From: JAATGA01 sp047605605
Lineage (GTDB): Bacteria; Pseudomonadota; Alphaproteobacteria; Rhodobacterales; Rhodobacteraceae
DNA: 64,000 nt
Assembly (NCBI GenBank): GCA_047605605.1
Contig: JASGFG010000001.1
Span: 48,603-112,602, forward strand
Reading direction: 5' to 3'
The translations under genes and the position numbers were made by a program. This document shows, in pieces, positions 8,191 through 15,851 of the stretch. Numbering within the stretch: the stretch's first letter is position 1; each line of letters begins with the position of its first letter. The notes below the pieces were generated by a model. The model was not told where the DNA came from and ran no database searches. It saw only the letters and a list, made by a program, of their open reading frames with translations.

Positions 8191-8649
8191 CTACAGCCTC
8201 CGGCGTTCGGCCTTCGCAAGGTGAACCAGCCGGTAGGCAGCAATCTCGATGTCACGGCATTTGCCTGAATCCGCCCTACGCGAATGGCTCCCGAAATCCC
8301 CGAAGGTGCAGGACACATCATAGCGGTTCACTGCGACTTGCATTGCTCGCTGAGATTTCTGGCGAGCACGGAAGAGCTCATCTGACAGTTCCGTTAGGAA
8401 GGTCAGGCGGCCGACGATGGCACCCTCGGTCACTTTGTCGCGAGATGGATCAGGGTCCTTTGACCAATAGCTGGTAGCGAGATCCCTGACTTCGAACACT
8501 ACGCGCTCAATCGCGGCTAAGTCAGCGTCTTGTTGGGCATCACGCTTGACTGAACGGTCAAAAAACTTTGCAAGTAGTCGCTCCCCTGCACGCGTCAAGA
8601 GAGCCGCACCTGCACCGACGAGTGCCGGTATCGCGATCTCCCAGTTCAT
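8191..8649 (-). CDS. Membrane-anchored protein of unknown function, last gene of the GHKL/STAS unit
   Basis: A 152-residue protein with one N-terminal hydrophobic stretch (IAIPALVGAGAALLTRAG, residues about 5-24). A charged helical region (RSVKRDAQQDADLAAIERVVFEVRDLA) and a soluble tail follow. I do not recognise the family. Its ATG follows directly after the TGA of the DUF4325 gene (TGAATG), so the two are translationally coupled. Context makes it the probable membrane partner or effector of that unit. The C-terminal 40 residues are low in recognisable structure. Confidence 0.65.
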   Translation of the reverse strand: MNWEIAIPALVGAGAALLTRAGERLLAKFFDRSVKRDAQQDADLAAIERVVFEVRDLATSYWSKDPDPSRDKVTEGAIVGRLTFLTELSDELFRARQKSQRAMQVAVNRYDVSCTFGDFGSHSRRADSGKCRDIEIAAYRLVHLAKAERRRL

Positions 8650-9000
8650 TCAATGCCCGCGAGCGCCACCGGCACGGACAGGGGTTGCGCCACGCACGAA
8701 ATCCTCGATCAAAAGGATGAAGCGGTTGAAGCCAGGCTGGGTTGCGACAAGGTGAAAGGCTGCAAGGACCTGTTCAGGTGTGAACCCGTAGTTGCGTACC
8801 AAACCCGCAAAAGCCTCATCAAGGAACGATGAAGGGTAGCCTGCAGCGCCGTCCAGCACAACATCTGCCGTCTTGCCCTGCTTGATGATGGGCAGCAAAA
8901 ACTCCTCGCGGAAGGTGGTACCGTTGCCCTTCCCGTCCTCTGGATAGCGTCCACCTGGATATGGCGTGTAGTCGCGCGCGATGTTGATGCTGGTTGTCAT
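8650..9000 (-). CDS. STAS-like DUF4325 protein
   Basis: A 116-residue protein with the DUF4325 pattern: YPGGRYPEDG and FREEFLLPII near residues 14-38, then VVLDGAAGYPSSFLDEAFAGLVR near 47-70. DUF4325 resembles the STAS fold of anti-sigma-factor antagonists and is often encoded next to GHKL-type ATPases. Here the partner ATPase ends 4 bases upstream and the membrane gene starts immediately downstream. By analogy with SpoIIAA/SpoIIAB-type switches it may bind or be modified by the ATPase. That role is inference. Confidence 0.8.
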   Translation of the reverse strand: MTTSINIARDYTPYPGGRYPEDGKGNGTTFREEFLLPIIKQGKTADVVLDGAAGYPSSFLDEAFAGLVRNYGFTPEQVLAAFHLVATQPGFNRFILLIEDFVRGATPVRAGGARGH

Positions 9001-9004
9001 GATT

Positions 9005-10111
9005 CTACTGCTTCTCGTGGGTGCCTACCGGGATTCGCCACTCGACGAGAGTACCCCCGATATGTAGCGCTTCGTCCTTCTTCTCGATGCGTCCACCGTG
9101 ATGATATAGGACACTGCCGGTTCCGCTCAATATACGAACGCTTGAACCCGGTGTTGTTTCCACGGCTCTGATCACATCTTGTAGTCCTTTTCCGTGACCG
9201 CCCTGCAACGAAGTGCGGTCCATCTCGATAGCTGCCGCGATCAGATTTGAGGCGTCTTTGAGCCCTGTGGCCAGGCTGCCGAACGTTTCGGTCACCCTCG
9301 CGCGCACACGCTCCCAGCCTGACCACTTTGGCAATGTCTCGGGGATACCCACCCCTTGATCGTAAACCAAGAACTTCACACAGCCCTCGACCGGATTCCA
9401 GCTGGCCGTAGCCCACCAACCCTTGACGAGCGGAGGGAACTCATACTCGTGCTCGTCGGGGTAGGCATGGAGTTTGGCATTGTAGGCAGCCTCCACTAAC
9501 GCTGGGTAAACCGTGGGATCTTGGTCAAGAATCTCTGCAACAGTGCTGAGTTGTTTCATCGTGGTCTGCAGGAACTCTTGGTCAATTTGCGTGCTGGAGA
9601 ACATCTCGAGGACGGTTACCTCGCTGACAAAGGCCTCTCGTCTCATCCGCCGAGGTAGCTTTACCCTGAGTAGCTTGAAAAAACCCAGCCCAGCAAGCAG
9701 GCGGCGTACCTCAGGGTTCCAGTCGGCAATATTCCGGGCGCGGAGCCAAGGGCCGCGATGAATGCGCCAGCGATGAATTTCTGCGCCCAGGACCAGCGCT
9801 CCCGCGAGGCTGATACGCTTGATAGTGGACAGATCCAGGAAAATCTGCGGCCGCTTGCCGTCTGGCATCGTGGCAAACACCGCCCCTTTCAACTCCCTCA
9901 GACAACCGACCGTCTCGGCATAGTTTTGCGAGAAGCTGAACACTGCGGGTGGCGCAATCCGAGTTGCCAGTGCCGCAGCAACGTGCTGGGACCGGCCCTG
10001 CTTCGCGGTGGCCCGCCTAGCAAGAAGACTCAGCCGCCGCACAGCTTTTCGCCACTTTGCGAACGCGCGACGCGCTCGCCGCTGCTGCTCTGATGGCGAT
10101 AGACTCTTCAT
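9005..10111 (-). CDS. STAS-like/GHKL ATPase fusion (sensor or switch kinase-like)
   Basis: A 368-residue protein when started at the ATG at 10111; a GTG at 10192 would add 27 residues. A basic helical N-terminus is followed by a STAS-like strand-loop (FLDLSTIKRISLAGALVLGAEI, around residue 90-112). A GHKL ATP-binding domain then has an N-box (EAAYNAKLHAY, about 207-217), a G1 box (DQGVGIP, about 251) and a G2 box (GGHGKGL, about 304-310). There is no His-kinase dimerisation domain. The layout recalls anti-sigma kinases or MORC/MutL-like ATPases. It is tightly linked to a DUF4325 gene and a membrane gene, and preceded by an XRE regulator. The biological role is unknown. Confidence 0.8.
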   Translation of the reverse strand: MKSLSPSEQQRRARRAFAKWRKAVRRLSLLARRATAKQGRSQHVAAALATRIAPPAVFSFSQNYAETVGCLRELKGAVFATMPDGKRPQIFLDLSTIKRISLAGALVLGAEIHRWRIHRGPWLRARNIADWNPEVRRLLAGLGFFKLLRVKLPRRMRREAFVSEVTVLEMFSSTQIDQEFLQTTMKQLSTVAEILDQDPTVYPALVEAAYNAKLHAYPDEHEYEFPPLVKGWWATASWNPVEGCVKFLVYDQGVGIPETLPKWSGWERVRARVTETFGSLATGLKDASNLIAAAIEMDRTSLQGGHGKGLQDVIRAVETTPGSSVRILSGTGSVLYHHGGRIEKKDEALHIGGTLVEWRIPVGTHEKQ

Positions 10112-10205
10112 GCAGAAAGATCTTCCAGGGCGCGATTTCTGACTTGGCACTAACCGCCCTTCCGGACTTGGACAAGCAGCATTGCTTCCCACGGAGCCTT
10201 GATGC

Positions 10206-10625
10206 TCAGCCGCGGCGATGCAGCATGGACCGAAGCAAATCCAAAAGGGCGCGCCTGGCCGCCGGGGGCATGGGGGCTATCGCCGCAAGCAACTTGCGAC
10301 CTTCTGGACTCTGGGCAAAATCCTGCACTGTCGCCGATCGAGGATCTTCAAGGCCTGTACGCGTCGGCAGGTCGCGGAAGAACTCCGCTGGTGCGACTTC
10401 GTAGACGTGGGCGAGTTCATAAAGGCGCGGAGCCGGCAAGGTGCTGCTTCCTCGCTCATACTTCTGGACTTGCTGATAGCTGATGCCGAGGCGCTTCGCA
10501 ACCGCCACCAGCGTCAGCCCGCGCGCCTGCCGCAGTTCCAGAAGGCGCTCTCCGATCTTCCGATTGACCAGAGTCGTCCCATCGGTTTCTGTTTCCGGGC
10601 TCGCGCCCGGATCCGCTGCTGCCAT
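10206..10625 (-). CDS. XRE-family HTH transcriptional regulator
   Basis: A 139-residue protein starting at the ATG at 10625 after a GAGAG-type ribosome site. The HTH_3 domain (GERLLELRQARGLTLVAVAKRLGISYQQVQKYERG) is near residues 24-60 and is followed by a helical tail with LYELAHVYEVAPAEFF. The ORF is open for another 42 codons upstream, but that extension runs towards the IS110 element and has no HTH similarity. It lies 94 bp upstream of the GHKL ATPase on the same strand, so it probably regulates that unit. The IS110 element sits about 65-90 bp upstream and may have changed its promoter. Confidence 0.85.
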   Translation of the reverse strand: MAAADPGASPETETDGTTLVNRKIGERLLELRQARGLTLVAVAKRLGISYQQVQKYERGSSTLPAPRLYELAHVYEVAPAEFFRDLPTRTGLEDPRSATVQDFAQSPEGRKLLAAIAPMPPAARRALLDLLRSMLHRRG

Positions 10626-10714
10626 GGTTCTCTCTGGCGTGGCGATAGGAGGCCATAGCTGCGGTTCGCCCCCGCATTCGCTTCCTGGACCCAGGATCGG
10701 GGAGCGACTGTATC

Positions 10715-11350
10715 TCAAGTCAAGCCCGTCACCGCATGATCGGCACGCCAAGTCTGCTTGGATTTGATCATCGCGTTCAGAATGACGATGATCTTTCGCA
10801 TGATAGCGACGATCGCTACCTTGGGCTTTTTGCCAGCGGCCAGCAATCGCTTGTAGATGGATTTGAGGCGAGCATTGTTGCGTGTCGCTGCGCCCATGGT
10901 GGCCATGTAGAGAACACGGCGAACGCCTGACCTGCCGCCACCAATCGCGCGATAGCCCTGCTGTTTTCCGCTATCCCGATTGATCGGTGCCACCCCGACC
11001 AGCGCTGCGGCCTGCTTGTCGGTCATGTCTCCGAGCTCGGGCAGATCGGCGATGAGTGTGCGAGCTGTCGTTGCCGCGAAGCCCGGAATGCTTTCGATGA
11101 TCTCGCGGCGCCGGCGCCAGTCCTCATCCTGCTGGATCATGGCGTCGATCTCAACCTCGACCGCCGCGAGTTGCTTGTCCAGGAAAGCCAGTGTTTGTCG
11201 GATCATCTGGCTGATCCGACGCTCGCGCGACTGTTGCTGGCGGTTCAGTTCCTGATTTCGCATGTGGATGATCTGCCTCCGACGCGCGCACAAGGCTCTG
11301 AAAACCTCAGATTTCTGGTCACCGATGCGGTTCGGCTCCGGTTTCATCAT
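10715..11350 (-). CDS. IS110 transposase, C-terminal Tnp (transposase_20) part (split)
   Basis: A 211-residue ORF beginning MMKPEPNRIGD, then a coiled-coil-like arginine/glutamine-rich segment. The transposase_20 domain follows: ESIPGFAATTARTLIADLPELG, VGVAPINRDSGKQQGYRAIGGGR (the Ser of DSG is the likely catalytic serine) and VLYMATMGAATRN. It is in a different frame from the DEDD part and starts at its overlapping ATG. Reinitiation could make two polypeptides; a one-base shift would restore the usual single protein. Confidence 0.85.
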   Translation of the reverse strand: MMKPEPNRIGDQKSEVFRALCARRRQIIHMRNQELNRQQQSRERRISQMIRQTLAFLDKQLAAVEVEIDAMIQQDEDWRRRREIIESIPGFAATTARTLIADLPELGDMTDKQAAALVGVAPINRDSGKQQGYRAIGGGRSGVRRVLYMATMGAATRNNARLKSIYKRLLAAGKKPKVAIVAIMRKIIVILNAMIKSKQTWRADHAVTGLT

Positions 11351-11697
11351 CGCTCCGTATAGGCAATGAGACGGGCGTCTTGCTGATCTGTCTTGGCGCT
11401 GTGACCCGTTGCCTTGGCGAAGTCCCTGATCCAGCGCGGATTGATCCTGGCAACCGAATACTCCGCACCTTGAAGGGCGTTGAACAGCGGCGCTTCCAAG
11501 CCGCCGGTTGCCTCCATCACGATTATCTCGACCTTGGCTGAGCGCAGCCAGCGGACCAGCTTGCGGAAACCCGCAGCATTATTGTCGAAGCGTTCCTTGA
11601 TGGCCGCCGGATGAAGAAAAACATCGAACCAGGCCTTGGACACGTCGATGCCGAGAATCTGGAGATCGGAGAGAGCCGGGGTTGCTGCAATGTTCAA
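11347..11697 (-). CDS. IS110 transposase, N-terminal DEDD part (split)
   Basis: A 116-residue ORF with the RuvC-like DEDD domain of IS110 recombinases: ILGIDVSKAWFDVFL (first Asp near residue 18), VEIIVMEATGGLE (Glu, near 62) and HSAKTDQQDARLIA (Asp pair near 103-106). It stops at DARLIAYTER, where intact relatives continue. The stop overlaps the next ORF as ATGA. The catalytic acids are all present, but the protein lacks the serine-bearing domain unless frames are joined by frameshifting or the two chains reassemble. Confidence 0.85.
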   Translation of the reverse strand: MNIAATPALSDLQILGIDVSKAWFDVFLHPAAIKERFDNNAAGFRKLVRWLRSAKVEIIVMEATGGLEAPLFNALQGAEYSVARINPRWIRDFAKATGHSAKTDQQDARLIAYTER

Positions 11698-11905
11698 GGT
11701 ATCGTTCCTGTAATAGCTGCCCCGACTTGTCAGATGCGATCTCGAAGATCCGGCGACTGTTCGGGCTGAAGATAAAACAGGTGGGGAGCCACGCTCCCCG
11801 ACGGCGTCATAGCACCAAGTTAGAAACGGTCTCCCACCTGAGCACCGACATCATTTCGCAAATCAATGTCGAATGCTACGGAGAACATACAAGTTGGAAA
11901 ACCGA
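11698..11905 (-). ncRNA. Candidate IS110 bridge-RNA region
   Basis: Non-coding end upstream of the DEDD ORF, where IS110 elements encode their bridge RNA. It contains a perfect 7-bp hairpin, GGGGAGC with loop and GCTCCCC, at 11783-11799. Only location and this hairpin support the call; the two guide loops were not resolved. Confidence 0.35.
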
Positions 11906-12199
11906 ACTAGCCAGTCCCTGTAACCTTTAGCACCGGAGCACCTGGACATACGCCACGGGCTCCCCGACCGCATGGTCAAGGATTCCGGCGCCGGTGCAGC
12001 CGACGCCACGCTGCTAGTTCGAGGTTTCCACGCCCCGGGGACGGTGCGTGTCCGCCCCATCGGCAATGTATCGTCTTCGGGAGCGTGAGAGCAAGCCGTC
12101 CCGTCGATAGCTGCGTCCGATCAAGCCGTTGGCCATCGCCTCTCGCACACCCGGGACGATGGGGCTGGCCGGGAGGAGGGGCCGTCGACAGGGCAGGGG
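11906..12199. other. Non-coding stretch between IS110 and the DUF932 leader
   Basis: About 290 bases with no supportable gene. It is G+C-rich with several short repeats (GGCGCCGG, CCGACGCC). Presumably it carries the promoter for the DUF932 operon. Confidence 0.4.
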
Positions 12200-12281
12200 A
12201 GAGCCAGAGGGGAGGGGTTGGATTTATGGTGGGTTGAAACCCCGGGAGAGAGGCTCCCGGGGCCCGCCGTGGAGAAAGCTC
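12200..12281 (+). promoter_or_regulatory. radC-motif-like structured leader A (DUF932 gene)
   Basis: A purine-rich block (CCAGAGGGGAGGGG) is followed by a perfect 9-bp hairpin at 12240-12262 with loop AGAGG, then GGAGAAAG before the ATG. It is the closest match to leader C (37598-37617), which has the same loop and stem core. Confidence 0.6.
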
Positions 12282-13478
12282 ATGAACGGGCAAGAAGTCT
12301 TGGCGCCGGCGCGGGACCGGCGGGTGGGATACAAGGTCGATGTGAGCCGCGGAGAGCGCAACGGCCGTGTGTCATCCGAATGGTTCAACCGACCGGATGA
12401 TGAACGCTATCTGTCGCTCAATGACCTTTGGGCGACCGTCAAGGCGCGGTCCGAGCGCAGCAAGAGCCGCGTGGTTGAGACCGCGTCGATCCGGGTCGAG
12501 GCCCGCCGTGACAATGCCGAGCGCATGCAGCTGATGTTGCCACGGGCTGACGAACCGGCGGCGCCCACCCATTGGGCCTTCGGGCAGCTTGCCGGGATCG
12601 TCGGGGCGCCGGCTGCCTATCTGCGCCAGCTTCCCGCCCCGCTGGCGGCGATCAATCTGCAACATGGCTTGCTCTCGCATAGGGCAGAGCAGGTGAAGAC
12701 CTATGAAACCGCCGACGGCCGCACCGAGCTCCGGGCGATAACCGGGCCCGATTACGGGCGCATCCATGATTGGGAACTGGTCGAGGCCGTGCAGCGCATT
12801 GCAGGCAATGGGGTCGGTGACACGCGCTGGAAGGTGCCTGGGAGCCTCGACTGGTCGACTGGCGTCTACCATCCCGATGTCGAAATCACCCGCGATACGA
12901 CCACGCTCTATGCCTCGGATCGCGACGTTTTCCTCTTCCTCGTGGACGACTACAACCCGATCGAGGCGGGCAAGCTGCCGGACGGATCGCCCGATCTGTA
13001 TTTCCGCGGGTTCTATTGCTGGAACAGCGAAGTCGGTGCCAAGACCCTTGGTATCGCAAGCTTTTTCCTGAGGGCGGTGTGTCAGAACAGGAATTTGTGG
13101 GGCACGGAAGATTTTCAGGAAATCACCATCCGCCACTCGAAATACGCGGCTTCCCGCTTCGCGCATGAAGCGGCGCCGGCGCTGACCCGATTTGCGGATT
13201 CCTCGCCCCGGGGTTTCATCAACGGGGTCAAGGCGGCACGGGCGCAGATTGTCGCCCGCACCGACGAGGACCGGACGGACTTCCTGCGCAAGCGCGGCTT
13301 CTCTAAAGCCGAAGCCGGCAAGATCATCGAGACCGTGCTCCGGGATGAGGGTCACCCGCCCGAGAGCATCTATGACTTTGTCCAGGGCATCACCCGCATG
13401 GCGCGCGACAGGACCCAGCAGGATGTCCGGCTGGATCTGGAAGGTCGGGCGAAGAAGCTGCTCGACCGCGTCGGCTGA
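12282..13478 (+). CDS. DUF932 (phage/plasmid-like) protein
   Basis: A 398-residue protein. Recognisable DUF932 features include FGQLAGIVGAPAAYLRQLPAPLAAINLQHGL around residue 100, ELRAITGPDYGRIHDWELVEAV near 150, GVYHPDVEITRDTTTLYASDRDVFLFLVDD near 205 and LYFRGFYCWNSEVGAKTLGIASFFLRAVCQNRNLWG near 245. The family is frequent on plasmids and phages of alphaproteobacteria and has no established biochemical role. The start is set by GGAGAAAG just upstream; a longer frame to 12129 would run through the structured leader. It is the first gene after leader A, and a G+C-rich hairpin without T-run (13528-13555) separates it from the next genes. Confidence 0.85.
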   Translation: MNGQEVLAPARDRRVGYKVDVSRGERNGRVSSEWFNRPDDERYLSLNDLWATVKARSERSKSRVVETASIRVEARRDNAERMQLMLPRADEPAAPTHWAFGQLAGIVGAPAAYLRQLPAPLAAINLQHGLLSHRAEQVKTYETADGRTELRAITGPDYGRIHDWELVEAVQRIAGNGVGDTRWKVPGSLDWSTGVYHPDVEITRDTTTLYASDRDVFLFLVDDYNPIEAGKLPDGSPDLYFRGFYCWNSEVGAKTLGIASFFLRAVCQNRNLWGTEDFQEITIRHSKYAASRFAHEAAPALTRFADSSPRGFINGVKAARAQIVARTDEDRTDFLRKRGFSKAEAGKIIETVLRDEGHPPESIYDFVQGITRMARDRTQQDVRLDLEGRAKKLLDRVG

Positions 13479-13636
13479 TCTCGCGCCGCGTAGCTGCCCG
13501 CCCAGACTTCGCACGGGCAGGTCAGCCGGGCGGGGTTTCGCATCCCGCCCGGAACCCCATTCCTTCCGCAGATTGCGGCCCGGTCGCTTTTCTCGGCCGG
13601 GCTCGCCCATGCGGTTTCTTTCCATTGAGGATCACC

Positions 13637-13837
13637 ATGCAAACCTTTGACGAGAAGGTGGACACCGCCGTCCACGTCGCCTTCGAGGCGCTCGGCCTGT
13701 CTGTCGGGACCAACATCGAGCTGGCCTACCGGCTCAATGACTTCATCACCCAAGAATTCCAGTTCACCGTTTCGGATGACGACGAGGATGACGGTCCCGG
13801 GACCGATATCCCGGCGGGAGGGCAGGGGCATGACTGA
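13637..13837 (+). CDS. Small acidic plasmid protein, unknown
   Basis: A 66-residue protein (MQTFDEKVDTAVHVAFEALG...) with a very acidic tail (SDDDEDDGPGTD). The start is chosen for GAGG 7 bases upstream. I do not recognise a family. Its stop lies 8 nt inside the RadC-like gene, so the two are translated together. Confidence 0.65.
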   Translation: MQTFDEKVDTAVHVAFEALGLSVGTNIELAYRLNDFITQEFQFTVSDDDEDDGPGTDIPAGGQGHD

Positions 13838-14270
13838 ACAGGAGCAAAACACCATTCTGGAAGCGCGCGAGATCCTCGCGCGCTACATCAACCGAAATCC
13901 GGTTCTCTCATGCTGGCAGGCGGTGCTGGACTATTGTGCGCTCGCAGTCCGCGGCGAGGACGAGCGGTTCCATGTGCTCTATCTCGACCGGAAGAACCGA
14001 CTGATCTCCGACGAATGCCTGGGGATAGGTACCGTGGACCACGTTCCGGTCTATCCGCGTGAGGTGATCAAGAAGGGGCTGCAGTGTAACGCCTCCGCGC
14101 TACTCGTGGTCCACAACCGCCCGGCCGGAGATCCCGCTCCCTCGGAGGCCGACATCTCCATGACGAAGAAACTGCAGGAAGCTTGCGCGGTCTTCGACAT
14201 CACGCTCCACGACCACATCATCGTTGGAGCCGGTCGTGAGGTCAGCCTGCGCGCGGCGGGAGTGTTCTGA
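13830..14270 (+). CDS. RadC-family JAB/MPN-domain protein with altered metal site
   Basis: A 146-residue protein corresponding to the JAB1/MPN half of RadC. It shows FHVLYLDRKNRLI, then a Zn-motif region HNRPAGDPAPSEAD near residue 94, then LHDHIIVG near 128. In canonical RadC the motif is H-N-H-P-S-G...D; here the second His is Arg, so one zinc ligand is missing. The N-terminal helix-hairpin-helix domain of full RadC is absent, as in many plasmid and phage paralogues. It overlaps the genes on both sides (8 nt upstream; TGATG downstream). Plasmid RadC-like proteins are often near antirestriction genes, but their function is unsettled. Confidence 0.8.
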   Translation: MTEQEQNTILEAREILARYINRNPVLSCWQAVLDYCALAVRGEDERFHVLYLDRKNRLISDECLGIGTVDHVPVYPREVIKKGLQCNASALLVVHNRPAGDPAPSEADISMTKKLQEACAVFDITLHDHIIVGAGREVSLRAAGVF

Positions 14271-14446
14271 TGTACAGCCACGCTTTCGACTTCGCATTCG
14301 AGGTTGTGTCCCGCGAGCGCGATGCTTCCGACGTCACCCCGGAAATACTACGCGCCGCACTGATCAAACGCGCCAACACGCTGTCGCAGCGTGAACTCGC
14401 TGAGGCCTGCGACTGCTTCGATACCGCAGAGGTGCCCCATGACTGA
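14270..14446 (+). CDS. Small plasmid protein, unknown (58 aa)
   Basis: A 58-codon gene starting at the TGATG overlap with the RadC-like gene and ending 8 nt inside the next gene. It encodes MYSHAFDFAFEVVSRERDAS, then TPEILRAALIKRANTLSQRELAEAC. The overlaps on both sides and a regular helical sequence make it very likely real. I believe similar short ORFs accompany RadC-like genes on other rhodobacterial plasmids, but no function is known to me. Confidence 0.7.
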   Translation: MYSHAFDFAFEVVSRERDASDVTPEILRAALIKRANTLSQRELAEACDCFDTAEVPHD

Positions 14447-14732
14447 CCGGTCCACATTCCAGCGCCAGCTGCGCACCATCATCGCGCATTTCCGCCGCTA
14501 CCCGGATCGGCCGGCGCCGACGACCAGGACCCTCGAATTCGCCTTCGAGACCAACAAGGACCATTCAGACGCCATGGCGGCCTGCCTGATGCTTACCCCG
14601 GAAATCCGCCCCGGCCTCGATCAATGGAAGGTCTTCGGACAGGAGGTCTGGACTCGCAGCCTGGAGCGTCACGAGGGCAAGATGATCGAACAGATCCTCG
14701 ACGAGACCTATCCTGCGGAGGTTGCACCATGA
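14439..14732 (+). CDS. Hypothetical plasmid protein (97 aa)
   Basis: A 97-residue basic protein (MTDRSTFQRQLRTIIAHFRRYPDR...) with a helical C-terminus (WTRSLERHEGKMIEQILDETY). It is coupled to neighbours by an 8-nt overlap upstream and ATGA downstream. No family recognised. Confidence 0.65.
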   Translation: MTDRSTFQRQLRTIIAHFRRYPDRPAPTTRTLEFAFETNKDHSDAMAACLMLTPEIRPGLDQWKVFGQEVWTRSLERHEGKMIEQILDETYPAEVAP

Positions 14733-14971
14733 CCCTGTTCATCGTGGAAGTGGTTGCGCTGGTCTGCTGGGACGACCTCGATCCCGACGACATCGACGAC
14801 GAAGGTATCTGCACGGTGGAGGGGGCGTGGTTGGTCGACGCTGAGGACGAGGAAGCGGCGCTTGACCGCTTCCACGACAGCGTGGCGATTGCCACGCTCG
14901 ATGATTTCCTGATCACGGTGCGACCCCGCCGACCAGACGACAGCTTCCTGTCGGTTCGGGAAGTGCTGTGA
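14729..14971 (+). CDS. Hypothetical acidic plasmid protein (80 aa)
   Basis: An 80-residue protein, highly acidic (WDDLDPDDIDDEG, DAEDEEAALDRFHDS). It is the last gene of the overlapping run that starts at 13637. Strong negative charge could mean DNA mimicry, but nothing more supports that. It converges with the HU gene, 9 bp apart. Confidence 0.6.
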   Translation: MTLFIVEVVALVCWDDLDPDDIDDEGICTVEGAWLVDAEDEEAALDRFHDSVAIATLDDFLITVRPRRPDDSFLSVREVL

Positions 14972-14980
14972 GACCGCTGC

Positions 14981-15259
14981 TCAGGCCTTCAGCGCATCCT
15001 TCAATGCCTTGGCGGGCGTGAAGGTCAGCTTTTTCGCCGCGGCGATGGTCACGGTCTCGCCCGTCGCGGGATTGCGGCCTTCGCGGTCAGCTGTTTCCTT
15101 CACCTTGAATTTCCCGAAACCCGGGATCGAAGTTTCCTCACCAGCACCGGCGGCTTCTGCCACGGCTTTGAACACCGCCTCGACGGCAGATTTCGCCGGC
15201 GCCTTGGTCAGTCCCTGATCTTCGGCGATCTTGGCCGCGATATCGTTGATGGTGGTCAT
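14981..15259 (-). CDS. hup: HU-family DNA-binding protein
   Basis: A 92-residue HU/IHF-type protein: TTINDIAAKIAEDQGLTKAPAKSAVEAVFKAV forms the helical body, SIPGFGKFKVKETADREGRNPATGETVTIAA forms the DNA-binding arm, and FTPAKALKDALKA is the C-terminal helix. The GFGKF and GRNPATGE motifs are intact. HU bends DNA and compacts the nucleoid; plasmid copies often buffer fitness cost. The start is the ATG at 15259; a longer frame upstream lacks similarity. It faces the preceding operon and has its own promoter region to the right. Confidence 0.9.
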   Translation of the reverse strand: MTTINDIAAKIAEDQGLTKAPAKSAVEAVFKAVAEAAGAGEETSIPGFGKFKVKETADREGRNPATGETVTIAAAKKLTFTPAKALKDALKA

Positions 15260-15347
15260 TCGTGTCGTCTCCAATTGTTCGGCTGTCAAAGTGTCAGATT
15301 TGGCAGATCGACGGAATCCTGCAAAACCTGGCGCGAAGGCAGCGCTC

Positions 15348-15851
15348 TCAGCTGGCCCCCTCGCGGACCATGGGCCGCTCTGCAGGCTCCTCCGGCTCTG
15401 GCTCGCCCGCACTTTTATCCTGGATCAGATCCATCGTCCTCTGGCAGGCCGGATCTGCGGATTGCAGAGGTTCACCGGCCCGCTCCCTCAGCTTTGCCAT
15501 GCTGCTTTGGCTGGCATCACGCGGGTCCTGGATCGCAATCACGCCGACAGGACTGTGGCTTCGCGTGAACATCTCCAGCCAGGCGCCAAGGTATTCGGTT
15601 TCATCGCTGATGATCGAGCTGTCTGCCTCGAGGGCATAGACAAGGATTTGTTGTGCCGGGGAGGGTGTCGCAGAAGGTGCGAATGCGCCGATGTCATACC
15701 GAGCCATGAGCCATCGCAGGGTGATACCGGAGGCGGCTCGCAATGCATCGGGCAGATCCTCCGTACTTTCGGCCTCAACAGGCAGGCGCGCGGCATCGAG
15801 GCAGCCGCCATTGGCTGATGGTCCCGAATAGAACGCAAGCAGATAGCGCAT
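15348..15851 (-). CDS. Hypothetical protein (167 aa)
   Basis: Starts at MRYLLAFYSGPSANGG. The middle (QQILVYALEADSSIISDETEYLGAWLEMFTRSHSPVGVIAIQD) looks like an alpha/beta domain with good codon use. The C-terminus is glutamate- and proline-rich. No family recognised. It is upstream of HU on the same strand with an 88-bp gap. An alternative ATG at 15860 adds three residues. Confidence 0.5.
   Translation of the reverse strand: MRYLLAFYSGPSANGGCLDAARLPVEAESTEDLPDALRAASGITLRWLMARYDIGAFAPSATPSPAQQILVYALEADSSIISDETEYLGAWLEMFTRSHSPVGVIAIQDPRDASQSSMAKLRERAGEPLQSADPACQRTMDLIQDKSAGEPEPEEPAERPMVREGAS

Larger units (their letters stand above)
10690..11905 (-). mobile_element. IS110-family insertion sequence (ends approximate)
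   Basis: Contains the two-part IS110 transposase, with about 200 bp of non-coding DNA upstream of it on the minus strand. IS110-group elements lack clear terminal inverted repeats and carry a bridge RNA in the non-coding end upstream of the gene. The boundaries given are estimates from the adjoining genes; no target duplication was identified. Confidence 0.75.

Noticed and set aside
7323..8321. A 332-codon minus-strand frame over the bactofilin gene
   Set aside because: Only its last few codons (MDLFTSTR) belong to the frameshifted WGR gene; the rest is antisense to bactofilin.
10626..10751. N-terminal extension of the XRE regulator
   Set aside because: It would add 42 residues without HTH similarity and runs towards the IS110 element; the ATG at 10625 has a good ribosome site.
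13528..13555. Hairpin after the DUF932 gene as a terminator
   Set aside because: The stem is strong but has no T-run. It is more likely an intercistronic processing or stabilising hairpin, like the one between the ParB-like gene and 36996.
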